A stretch of DNA of 42,718 bases from Actinomadura rifamycini DSM 43936 (GTDB lineage: Bacteria; Actinomycetota; Actinomycetes; Streptosporangiales; Streptosporangiaceae), in the NCBI RefSeq assembly GCF_000425065.1, contig NZ_AULB01000044.1, forward strand, positions 1 to 42,718, given 5' to 3'. Of this stretch, positions 1 to 8,460 are shown piece after piece (the first letter of the stretch is position 1; each line of letters starts with the position of its first letter). The position numbers were made by a program, and so were the translations under genes. Under the pieces are notes generated by a model. It did no database searches, was not told the origin of the DNA, and worked only from the letters and a program-made list of their open reading frames with translations.

Positions 1-1
1 G

Positions 2-3000
2 CTTCCCGTCACCCGCAACGGCAAGGTCGATCGGGCCGCCCTTCCCGCCCCGGACTTCGCGGGTCTGGCCGGTGATCGGGCACCGGCGACCCCGACCGAG
101 GAGGTCCTGTCGGGACTGTTCGCCGACGTCCTCGGCTTGGACCGGGTCGGGGTGGACGTCTCGTTCTTCGAGCTCGGTGGTGACTCGCTCCTGGCGATGC
201 GGTTGATCTCTCGTGTGCAGGCGGTGCTGGGTGCGGAGATCGGCATTCGTGAGCTGTTCGGGTCGCCGACGGTCGCGGGGTTGGCGCGGCTCGCTGATGA
301 GGCGCGTGGGGCGGGCGTGCGTCCGGCGCTCGTGGCTCGGGAGCGTCCGGAGGTCGTGCCGCTGTCGTATGCGCAGCAGCGGATGTGGTTCCTGAACCGG
401 CTGGAGGAGGCCGGTGCGGGTGCGGGGTACAACGTGCCGCTCGCGCTGCGCCTGACGGGCGACCTCGACGTCGCGGCGCTGGAGGCGGCCCTCGGGGACG
501 TCGCCGACCGCCACGAGACGCTCCGCACTGTCTTCCCCGAGAGCGCGGGCGTTCCGCGGCAGGAGATCCTGGACGGCGGGGACGGCCGTCCCGTCCTGCG
601 GGTGGACGAGGTCGCGGAGGGCGACCTGGCGGACGCCGCGACCGTCGAGATGGAACGCGGGTTCGACCTCACCCGAGAGCCGCCGTGGCGGGCGCGGCTG
701 CTGGTGCCGTCGTCCGGCGAATCCGTCCTGGTGATCACGGCGCACCACATCGCGGTGGACGGCTGGTCGATGGGCGTCGTCACCCGCGACCTGGGGGCCG
801 CGTACGCGGCCCGTGTCCGGGGCGAGGCGCCCGGGTGGGAGCCGCTGCCCGTCCAGTACGCCGACTACGCCCTCTGGCAGCGGGACGTCCTGGGCGACCC
901 CGACGATCCCAAGAGTCTTCTCGCCGAGCACATCGGGCACTGGCGCGAAGCGCTCGCCGGCCTCCCCGAGGAACTGGCGCTGCCCGTCGACCGGCCCCGG
1001 CCGTCGGCGGCGACGTTCCGCGGCGCGATCGTCCCGGTCGGGACGGACGCCGAGGTGCACCGCCGCCTCACCGAGTTGGCGCGGCGGCACGGCGTGACGA
1101 TGTTCATGGTGGCGCAAGCCGCGGTCGCGGTGCTGCTGTCGAAGGTCGGTGCGGGCGACGACGTCCCGATCGGCACGGCCGTCGCGGGACGCGGCGACGC
1201 GGCGCTGGAGGACCTGGCCGGTTTCTTCGTCAACACGCTCGTGCTGCGGACGGACGTGAGCGGCGACCCGTCGTTCGCCGAACTCCTCGACCGCGTCCGC
1301 GACACCGACCTCGCCGCCTACGCGCACCAGGACGTCCCGTTCGAGCGGCTCGTGGAAGACCTCAACCCGCCGCGCTCCCTCGCCCGGCACCCGCTCTTCC
1401 AGGTGATGCTGACGCTTCAGAACCTGCCGCAGGGCGACGGCGACCTCGACCTCGCGGGCGTGCGCGCACGTCCGTTCGCCGGGGACGAGCCGGGCGAGCA
1501 GGCGGCCAAGTTCGACCTGTCGTTCAGCCTCACCGAGCAGCGCGACGCGGACGGGTCCCCGGTTGGGATCGAAGGCGGCATCCAGTACGCGGCCGACCTG
1601 TTCGACGACGCCACCGCCCGCGCGCTCGCCGCACGCCTCGAACGCGTCCTCGAGCAGGGCGCCGCCACCCCGGACGCGCCCGTCTCCGATATCGACGTGC
1701 TGGCGCCGTCCGAGCGCCGGCGGGTGGTTGAGCAGTGGAACGCCACCGCACGTCCCGTGCCGGGCGGCTCGCTGGTGGAGCTGTTCGAGGCGCAGGCGGC
1801 GCGGACGCCGGGCGCGGTGGCGGTCGTGTCGGGGGACGGCGGCGTGTCGTGGACGTACGCGGAGCTGAACGCCCGCGCGAACGGCGTCGCGAAGACGCTC
1901 GCGGGTCGAGGCGGTTCGCTGGTCGGCGTCCGCATGCGGCGGTCGGCCGACCTGCTCCCGGTGCTGCTCGGCGTCCTCAAGGCGGGTGCGGCGTACGTCC
2001 CGCTGGACGTTTCGCATCCGGAGGAGCGGATCGCGGCGGTGATGGCGGAGGCCGGGGTGTCGGTCGTCATCACCGACGCCGACGAGTTCGAGCCCGTCGA
2101 AGAGAACCCGAACGTCCGCATCGCACCCGGGTGCCTCGCGTACGTGATGTACACGTCCGGGTCGACGGGTGTGCCGAAGGGTGTGGCGGTCACGCATGCG
2201 AACGTGGTGGCGTTCGCACTGGACGCCGCTTGGCGCGAGGACGTCGTCCAGTGCGTGCTGGTGCAGGCGAACCATGCGTTCGATGCGTCGACGTACGAGA
2301 TCTGGACGCCGCTTCTGCGGGGCGGTCGTCTGGTGGTGGCGCCGGATGGCGATCTGGGCGCCGCCGAACGCGGACGGCTGATCGCCGAGCACGGCGTCAC
2401 GAACGTGCACGCGACCGCTGGCCTGTTCCGGGTGCTGGCCGAGCAGTCCCCGGAGATCTTCGCCGGTGTCCGCGAGGTGTCGACCGGCGGCGACGTCGTG
2501 TCGTCCGCAGCGGTCCGCGCCTTGCTGGAAGCGCACCCGGACCTCGTCGTCCGGACGACCTACGGGCCGACCGAGACGACGGCGTTCGCGACTCACCTGG
2601 CCTTCACGTCTCCCGACGACGTCCCGTCCACGGTGCCGATCGGGACGCCGATGGACAACACCCGCGCCTACGTCCTGGACGAGTCGTTACGCCCGGTTCC
2701 GCCGGGTGTGGCCGGTGAGCTGTACCTCGCCGGGTACGGCCTGGCGCGCGGGTACGCGTCCCGCCCGGCCCTGACGGCGGAACGGTTCGTCGCCAACCCC
2801 TTCGACACCACCGCCCGCATGTACCGCACCGGCGACCTCGCCCGCTGGACGTCCGACGGCCGGTTGGCATTCGCGGGGCGCGCCGACGAGCAGGTGAAGA
2901 TCCGGGGATTCCGGATCGAGCCCGCCGAGATCGAAGCCGTCCTGACCAGCCACCCCGACGTCCGCCAGGCCGTCGTCATCGCCCGAGAGGACATCCCCGG

Positions 3001-4216
3001 CACCAAGCGGCTCGTCGCCTACATCATCGGAAACCCCGGCGGCGACGGCTCCGGCCTTCGCGAGTTCGTCGCCGACCGACTCCCCGAGTACATGGTCCCG
3101 GCCGCGTTCGTCCCGCTCGACGCCCTCCCGGTCACCCGGAACGGCAAGGTCGATCGGGCCGCCCTGCCGGTGCCCGCCCTCGCCGGTGCCGGGGCCGGGC
3201 GGGAGCCCGCCGACCGGGTGGAGGAGATCCTCTGCGCCCTGTTCGCGGAAGCGCTCGGTATGGACCGGGTCGGGCCGGACGACTCGTTCTTCGGCCTCGG
3301 CGGCGACTCGCTGCTCGCGATGCGGCTCATCGCCCGGATCCGGGCGGTCCTCGGCGCCGAGGTGGGGATCCGGGGGTTGTTCGCGGCGCCCACGCCCGCG
3401 GGTGCGGCCGAGGCCGTCGCGGCGGGCGGCGGCTCGGCGGGCGACTTCGATCCGCTGCTGCCGCTGCGCCCGGACGGTGACGCACCTCCGCTGTTCTTCG
3501 TCCATTCGGGCGGCGGGCTCGCCTGGAACTACGCGGAGCCCGCCCGGCATCTGCCGCCGGGACGCCCGGTCTACGGGATCCAGGCGCGGGGGCTCGACGG
3601 GACGGCGGAGCCGCCCGCGAGCATCGCGGAGATGGCGGCCGAGTACGCGGAGCTCGTCCGCGCCGTGCAGCCCGCGGGTCCGTACCATCTCGCCGGCTGG
3701 TCGTTCGGCGGGGTGGTCGCCCACGCGGTGGCGACGCGGCTGCAGGAGCTCGGGGAGCGGGTCGGGCTGCTGGCGATCCTCGACGGCTACCCGCACGACG
3801 GCCCCGCCGCCGGAGCCGAGCGACCCGCCGGGGGCCCGCCCGCCGGCCCGCCGGGCGGCGAGGTGCCGGCGCTGGCGGCCGTGCAGCGGATCGCCGACAA
3901 CAACGTGCGGCTCGCGGCCGAGCACGAGCCCGGGGTGTTCCGGGGGGACGTCGTGCTCGCGGTGGCGACGCGCGCGCGGCCCCGGCACCTGCCCGCGGAC
4001 CGCGCGGCGGAGGTGTGGCGGCCCTACGTGACCGGTGCCGTGGAGACGCATCCGGTGGACGCCGACCACCACGGCCTGCTCGCGCCGGAGCCCGCCGCGC
4101 CGATCGGGCGGCTGCTGGCCTCGAAGCTCACCGAGGACGGCGCCGCCGACCCCGCCGACGACCGCACCGACGATCTCGCCCGGGAACCCGCCGGGAACGA
4201 CGAGCGACCCATCTAA
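2..4216 (+). CDS. Non-ribosomal peptide synthetase, terminal module (5'-truncated by window)
   Basis: The reading frame enters at base 2 in the end of an adenylation domain (A10 motif NGKVDR near 17-34) and ends with TAA at 4214-4216. Domain order is A(end)-T-C-A-T-TE. The first carrier serine is in LGGDS, codon 185-187. The condensation domain (about 360-1700) opens with SYAQQRMWFL and has HHIAVDG at 743-763, an LCL-type pattern. The second A domain (about 1760-3160) keeps YTSGSTGVPKG, TYGPTE, YRTGDL and NGKVDR. The second carrier serine is codon 3308-3310. The thioesterase has GWSFGG (Ser codon 3701-3703), Asp at 3782 and His at 4067/4070, a plausible catalytic triad, so this protein releases the finished peptide. 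Eye alignment with the GrsA pocket gives D-A-Y-A-S-G-T-A-F plus the A10 Lys; I do not recognise a substrate for it. A TTA leucine codon lies at 2687-2689. The methyltransferase gene follows 14 bases later. Confidence 0.97.
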   Translation, partial: LPVTRNGKVDRAALPAPDFAGLAGDRAPATPTEEVLSGLFADVLGLDRVGVDVSFFELGGDSLLAMRLISRVQAVLGAEIGIRELFGSPTVAGLARLADEARGAGVRPALVARERPEVVPLSYAQQRMWFLNRLEEAGAGAGYNVPLALRLTGDLDVAALEAALGDVADRHETLRTVFPESAGVPRQEILDGGDGRPVLRVDEVAEGDLADAATVEMERGFDLTREPPWRARLLVPSSGESVLVITAHHIAVDGWSMGVVTRDLGAAYAARVRGEAPGWEPLPVQYADYALWQRDVLGDPDDPKSLLAEHIGHWREALAGLPEELALPVDRPRPSAATFRGAIVPVGTDAEVHRRLTELARRHGVTMFMVAQAAVAVLLSKVGAGDDVPIGTAVAGRGDAALEDLAGFFVNTLVLRTDVSGDPSFAELLDRVRDTDLAAYAHQDVPFERLVEDLNPPRSLARHPLFQVMLTLQNLPQGDGDLDLAGVRARPFAGDEPGEQAAKFDLSFSLTEQRDADGSPVGIEGGIQYAADLFDDATARALAARLERVLEQGAATPDAPVSDIDVLAPSERRRVVEQWNATARPVPGGSLVELFEAQAARTPGAVAVVSGDGGVSWTYAELNARANGVAKTLAGRGGSLVGVRMRRSADLLPVLLGVLKAGAAYVPLDVSHPEERIAAVMAEAGVSVVITDADEFEPVEENPNVRIAPGCLAYVMYTSGSTGVPKGVAVTHANVVAFALDAAWREDVVQCVLVQANHAFDASTYEIWTPLLRGGRLVVAPDGDLGAAERGRLIAEHGVTNVHATAGLFRVLAEQSPEIFAGVREVSTGGDVVSSAAVRALLEAHPDLVVRTTYGPTETTAFATHLAFTSPDDVPSTVPIGTPMDNTRAYVLDESLRPVPPGVAGELYLAGYGLARGYASRPALTAERFVANPFDTTARMYRTGDLARWTSDGRLAFAGRADEQVKIRGFRIEPAEIEAVLTSHPDVRQAVVIAREDIPGTKRLVAYIIGNPGGDGSGLREFVADRLPEYMVPAAFVPLDALPVTRNGKVDRAALPVPALAGAGAGREPADRVEEILCALFAEALGMDRVGPDDSFFGLGGDSLLAMRLIARIRAVLGAEVGIRGLFAAPTPAGAAEAVAAGGGSAGDFDPLLPLRPDGDAPPLFFVHSGGGLAWNYAEPARHLPPGRPVYGIQARGLDGTAEPPASIAEMAAEYAELVRAVQPAGPYHLAGWSFGGVVAHAVATRLQELGERVGLLAILDGYPHDGPAAGAERPAGGPPAGPPGGEVPALAAVQRIADNNVRLAAEHEPGVFRGDVVLAVATRARPRHLPADRAAEVWRPYVTGAVETHPVDADHHGLLAPEPAAPIGRLLASKLTEDGAADPADDRTDDLAREPAGNDERPI

Positions 4217-4230
4217 CGTCAGGAGACGGA

Positions 4231-5343
4231 GTGTCACAGAACACGTCCTTATCGAACAAAGCGGAACCGGACAGATCGGGATCGGGGTCGGGCGGAGCGA
4301 AGGGGGCCGGGCGGGAGCGCGACGTCGTCGACGACGCGGACCCGCGGGCGCTGATCTGGGATCTGCTGCGCGGCCAGTGGCGGTTCTCCGCGCTGTACGC
4401 GTTCGTGGAACTCGACGTGGCGGGCGCGCTCGGCGACGGGCCGCTGACCGCCGGGGAGCTGGCCGAGCGGCTGGGGGTGGACCGGGTCGCGGTGGGGCGG
4501 CTGCTGCGGACGGTCGCGGCGCTGGGCGTCGCGCGGTCGGTGGGCGGGCCGGAGACGCCCCGGTACGCGCTCACCGCGGCGGGGGACTCGCTGCGCGCGG
4601 ACGCGCCCGGCTCGATGCGGTCGGTGTCGCTGCTGCAGGGAGCGCCCGTCCTGCTGGACGCGATGGAGTCGCTCGCGGACGCCGTGCGGCAGGGGCGCTC
4701 GTCCTTCGCGGCGCGGTTCGGGTCGTTCTACGGGTGGCTCGCCACCGACGCCGACGCGCGGCGGCACTTCGACGTCTTCATGACGACGCGGTCCCGCGCG
4801 ATCGCCGACGCGGCCGTGGCCGCCTACGACTTCGCCGGGATCGGGACGCTCGCCGACATCGGCGGCGGCAAGGGGACGGTGCTCGCGACGGCGCTGCGGG
4901 CGACGCCCGGCATGCGCGGAATGCTGCTGGACCTGGAGCCGGTGATGGCGGGCGCCCGCGCGTTCCTGGCGGCCGAGGGGGTCGCGGACCGGTGCGAGCT
5001 GGTCGTCGGGGACTTCTTCCGCGCCGTGCCGCGCGCCGACGCGTACCTGCTGTCCAACATCGTCCACAACTGGGACGACGACGACGCGCTGCGCATCCTC
5101 GGCAACATCCGCCGGGAGCTGCCGGCGGACGGGCGCGTCCTGCTGCTGGACATGCTGCTGCCCGAGGACGACCGGCCGCATCTCGGCAAGGAGATGGACA
5201 TGCGGCTGCTGGCGCTCTACGACGGCGGCCGGGAGCGGGGCGAGCAGGAGTACCTGGCGCTGCTCGGCAAGGCGGGGCTGCGCACCGAGCGGGTCGTCGA
5301 GCTGCCCAACGCGCTCAGCCTGGTCGACGCCCGGCCCGAGTGA
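4231..5343 (+). CDS. SAM-dependent O-methyltransferase, plant/COMT-like two-domain type
   Basis: The 370-residue protein belongs to the Methyltransf_2 family that O-methylates small aromatic or phenolic natural products. The N-terminal half (about 30-130) looks like the winged-helix dimerisation domain. The SAM loop is DIGGGKG at about 209-215. The general-base region is SNIVHNWDDDDA with His at about 279, as in other family members. The GTG start at 4231 is chosen because AGGAG sits at 4221-4225 and the longer frame has no family similarity. It follows the NRPS gene by 14 bases and precedes the peroxidase by 22, so the three are probably one transcript and the enzyme probably tailors the NRPS product (inference). 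Codon 7 (4249-4251) is TTA, the position classic for bldA-dependent control in streptomycete-like bacteria. Confidence 0.95.
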   Translation: MSQNTSLSNKAEPDRSGSGSGGAKGAGRERDVVDDADPRALIWDLLRGQWRFSALYAFVELDVAGALGDGPLTAGELAERLGVDRVAVGRLLRTVAALGVARSVGGPETPRYALTAAGDSLRADAPGSMRSVSLLQGAPVLLDAMESLADAVRQGRSSFAARFGSFYGWLATDADARRHFDVFMTTRSRAIADAAVAAYDFAGIGTLADIGGGKGTVLATALRATPGMRGMLLDLEPVMAGARAFLAAEGVADRCELVVGDFFRAVPRADAYLLSNIVHNWDDDDALRILGNIRRELPADGRVLLLDMLLPEDDRPHLGKEMDMRLLALYDGGRERGEQEYLALLGKAGLRTERVVELPNALSLVDARPE

Positions 5344-5365
5344 CCCGACCGGTTGAGGAGTGCGG

Positions 5366-7663
5366 ATGAGACCGACGTACGCCGCCGGCCGGCGGCGCGT
5401 GCGGCGGGCGCTGGCGGCGCCGCTCGCCCTGGTGCTCGGCGGCGGCCTGGTGGCCGTCGCGGGCACGCCCGCCGCGCTGGGCGCCTTCGACCCGGGGCGG
5501 CAGAGCCTGGACGGCCGCGGCAACAACCCGCGGCACCCCGACTGGGGCCGCGCCGGGACGAATTACGCGCGGGTCGCGCCGGCGCGGTACGCGGACGGGC
5601 GGGGCGAGCCCGTGACCGGGCCGAACGCCAGGACCGTCAGCAACCGCGTGTTCAACGACGAGTTCTTCGACGAGAACGGCGCCGGCTTCTCGGTGAACAT
5701 CTTCTCCGAGCAGCAGCTCAGCCAGTGGGCGTGGGCGTGGGGCCAGTTCGTCGACCACGAGATCGGGCTGCGCAGCGGAGTGCTGCGCGGCGACCCGCAG
5801 GGGGAGCGGGCGGACGTGCCCGTGGACGGCGCCGACCCGCTGGAGACGAAGCAGGATCCCGCGGTCGTGAAGTTCACCCGGTCGACGCCCGCCCCGGGCA
5901 CCGGGACGGGGCCGGAGAACCCTCGGCAGCAGATCAACAACGTCAGCTCCTACCTCGACGGGTCGGCCGTCTACGCCACCACCGCGGAGCGGCTGGAGTG
6001 GATGCGGGAGGGCCCGGTCGACGGGAACCTCGCCGACAACGGGGCCCGGCTGCTGCTGCCGGGCGGTCACCTGCCGCGCCGGGACGCGCGCGGCGACGTC
6101 GCGGCCGCGCCCGAGGTGGAGCTCGGCGGGGAACTGCTCGCCGACCCGGGGAAGGCGGTCGTCACCGGGGACCCGCGCGCCAACAACAACACGGCCGTCA
6201 CGGCGGTGGAGACGCTGATCGCGCGGGAGCACAACCGGATCGTGGACCGGCTGCCGGACGCGCTGAGCGAGGAGGAGAAGTTCCAGATCGCCCGGCGGGT
6301 GGTCATCGCGAAGGTGCAGTACATCACCTACACCGAGTTCCTGCCCGCGCACGGGATCGACCTGCCCCGGTACCGGGGGTACGACCCGTCGGTGGACGCG
6401 ACGCTCGGCAACGAGTTCGCCACCGTCGGGTACCGCATCCACAGCATGATCCACAGCGGGTTCCCGATGGAGACGGAGCGGTCCCGGTACACGGAGGAGC
6501 AGCTCGAGAAGTTCCGCGAGATGGGCTTCAACATCGACCCGAGCGACGACCCCGCCAAGGTGAAGATCCAGTTCACGCTGGCGCAGTCCCGGGACAACCC
6601 GATGATCATTCCGGTGATCGGGCTCGGGCCGTTCCTGCAGGGGCTCGGGTCCAAGGCGCAGTACCACAACGAGGAGCAGATCGAGCGGGAGCTGCGGGAC
6701 GTCCTGTGTTCGGCGCCCGACGCCGAGCCGCGCTGCGTCTTCGACCTGGGCGCGCTCGACCTGGAGCGGGGCCGCGACCACGGCATGCCGTCCTACAACG
6801 CGATGCGGCGCGCCTACGGGCTCCCGCCGAAGCGGGCGTTCACCGAGATCACCGGGGAGACGACCGCGGAGTTCCCCGCCGATCCGCTGCTCACGGCCGG
6901 GGACGAGATCAACGACCCGGACGCGATCGACTTCGTCCGCATCACCAACCTGTTCGGCAGCCGGGTCGGGCCGGAGAACCATTTCGAGGATACCGGCGCC
7001 GTGTCGTTCGCGCGGCGCACCACGCTCGCCGCGCGGTTGAAGGCCCTGTACGGGTCGGTGGACCGGCTCGACGCCTACATGGGGATGCTCGCCGAGAAGC
7101 ACGCCGGCCCGGAGTTCGGGGAGCTGCAGCGGGCGATGTGGAGCCGGGAGTTCCGGCGGCTCCGCGACGGCGACCGGTTCTTCTACGGCAACCAGGCGCC
7201 GGTGCTCGAGCAGATCAGGAAGCGCTACGGCGTCGACTTCCGGGAGAACCTCGGGGACCTCGTCGCGAACAACACCGACGTCGCGCGGTCGGACCTGGCG
7301 GGGAACGTGTTCTTCGCCAAGGGCCAGGTGCCGCCGGAGCGCTGCATGGTGCGGTACCGGACGACGGAGCGGACCGGCACCGGCTCGGGGACCTTCGCGG
7401 CGGAGCTGCGCGTCACCAACCTGTCGCGGCGGCCGCTCGACGCCTGGGCCGTCCGGTTCCGGTACGGGGACGGGCAGGAGATCACCGGCGTGACGGGCGG
7501 GACGGCCGCGCAGAACGGCGCCGACGTGCCCATTTCCACCCCGCCGGGAGGCGGTGCGATCGCGCCCGGACGAAGTCGCGTGATCGAGATATCCGGAAAG
7601 TGGCGGGATCGCAATACCGACCCGTCGGCCTTCTCTCTCAACACCACGCCGTGCCGTTCCTGA
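5366..7663 (+). CDS. Secreted animal-type haem peroxidase with C-terminal CBM2-like domain
   Basis: The 765-residue protein begins with an Arg-rich n-region and a hydrophobic stretch (about 15-38) typical of a signal peptide. The body matches the animal haem peroxidase family (An_peroxidase): WGQFVDHEIG with distal Asp130/His131, AREHNR with catalytic Arg287, GYRIHSM with proximal His359, and LERGRDHGMPSYN. From Cys660 to Cys763 the tail resembles a family 2 carbohydrate-binding module: paired terminal cysteines, a V-T-N/AW core, W-R-D near the end and F-S-L-N-T-T-P-C. Two of the usual exposed Trp positions are not aromatic here, so polysaccharide binding is doubtful. ATG 5366 is preferred over GTG 5360 because GAGGAG at 5355-5360 is then correctly spaced. 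Its position as third gene of the NRPS transcript suggests extracellular oxidation or crosslinking of the product, or self-protection; this is inference. Confidence 0.93.
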   Translation: MRPTYAAGRRRVRRALAAPLALVLGGGLVAVAGTPAALGAFDPGRQSLDGRGNNPRHPDWGRAGTNYARVAPARYADGRGEPVTGPNARTVSNRVFNDEFFDENGAGFSVNIFSEQQLSQWAWAWGQFVDHEIGLRSGVLRGDPQGERADVPVDGADPLETKQDPAVVKFTRSTPAPGTGTGPENPRQQINNVSSYLDGSAVYATTAERLEWMREGPVDGNLADNGARLLLPGGHLPRRDARGDVAAAPEVELGGELLADPGKAVVTGDPRANNNTAVTAVETLIAREHNRIVDRLPDALSEEEKFQIARRVVIAKVQYITYTEFLPAHGIDLPRYRGYDPSVDATLGNEFATVGYRIHSMIHSGFPMETERSRYTEEQLEKFREMGFNIDPSDDPAKVKIQFTLAQSRDNPMIIPVIGLGPFLQGLGSKAQYHNEEQIERELRDVLCSAPDAEPRCVFDLGALDLERGRDHGMPSYNAMRRAYGLPPKRAFTEITGETTAEFPADPLLTAGDEINDPDAIDFVRITNLFGSRVGPENHFEDTGAVSFARRTTLAARLKALYGSVDRLDAYMGMLAEKHAGPEFGELQRAMWSREFRRLRDGDRFFYGNQAPVLEQIRKRYGVDFRENLGDLVANNTDVARSDLAGNVFFAKGQVPPERCMVRYRTTERTGTGSGTFAAELRVTNLSRRPLDAWAVRFRYGDGQEITGVTGGTAAQNGADVPISTPPGGGAIAPGRSRVIEISGKWRDRNTDPSAFSLNTTPCRS

Positions 7664-7814
7664 CGGGCGGCGATCAAGGAAATCGAAAGAACGGTGCGGG
7701 CGCCGGAAATTGGGGGGAATGCGAGGTTTTCTCGCTGATACCTTCCCGCAACCGCACGCCCGATAGAACGAAAGTCAGAACCGATTCAGCGATCTCGACG
7801 AGAGGTGCGACGAC

Positions 7815-8411
7815 ATGCAGACGGATACCGACCGCGGCGAGGGGCGCGCCGCCGCGCGGCGGCCGCGCCGCCTCCGGCCGCTCGTGACGATGGCGGCGGC
7901 GGTCGCGGCCGTCGGGCTGCTGGCGGGCGCCTGCGGCGACGACGGCGGCGAGGGCGGCACCGGTGTCGCCGCCGCCACCCCCGGGGCCGCGGGCCAGCCG
8001 AAGACCGGCGGCGCCGGCGGCGGCGGGGGCGACCCCCTCGCCTACGCCAAGTGCATGCGCGACAACGGCGTCGCGGACTTCCCCGACCCCGACTCGGACG
8101 GCCGGCTGGCCATCGACGGCAGCAAGGTCGACATGGACTCGCCGGCGTTCAAGGCGGCCCAGGAGAAGTGCAAGGAGTTCGACCCGCCGCCCCCGCCGGA
8201 GCCCGCGGCGGACCGCAAGGCGGCGCTCGAATACGCCAAGTGCATGCGCGAGAACGGCATCCCCAACTTCCCGGACCCGGACGCCCAGGGCAAGACCGAC
8301 ATCGACGCGAGCACCGGCATCGACCTCGACGGCGCGGCCTACAAGAAGGCCGACGAGGAGTGCAAGAAGGTCCTGGTGCACGGCGGCAAGAAGGTCGGAG
8401 GCGGTGGGTGA
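7815..8411 (+). CDS. Putative lipoprotein with two YAKCMR...FPDP repeats
   Basis: The 198-residue protein has a basic N-terminus, a hydrophobic segment (about 25-40) and the lipobox LAGAC, so it is probably a lipid-anchored surface protein. After a Gly-rich linker come two copies of one unit: YAKCMRDNG...FPDPD and YAKCMRENG...FPDPD. Each is followed by a further Cys about 35-40 residues on, suggesting one disulfide per unit. The unit is a recognisable actinobacterial motif, but I know of no function for it. AGAGG precedes the ATG by about 9 bases. The gene converges on the histidine kinase and shares a terminator with it; the neighbouring export operon suggests a role in envelope stress or export (inference). 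Confidence 0.85.
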   Translation: MQTDTDRGEGRAAARRPRRLRPLVTMAAAVAAVGLLAGACGDDGGEGGTGVAAATPGAAGQPKTGGAGGGGGDPLAYAKCMRDNGVADFPDPDSDGRLAIDGSKVDMDSPAFKAAQEKCKEFDPPPPPEPAADRKAALEYAKCMRENGIPNFPDPDAQGKTDIDASTGIDLDGAAYKKADEECKKVLVHGGKKVGGGG

Positions 8412-8428
8412 CCACCGGCACCGTGCGG

Positions 8429-8460
8429 GACCCCGGCGCGCGCGACGGCGCGCCGGGGTC
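8429..8460. terminator. Bidirectional GC hairpin between lipoprotein and histidine kinase
   Basis: A perfect 13-bp inverted repeat (GACCCCGGCGCGC and its complement) with a 6-base loop lies between two convergent genes and touches the kinase stop codon. There is no T-tract, as is usual for high-GC actinomycete terminators. Confidence 0.75.

Noticed and set aside
865..4237. Long opposite-strand open frames across the NRPS gene
   Set aside because: They are Arg/Pro/Ser-rich shadow frames caused by high GC; the plus strand carries all family motifs.
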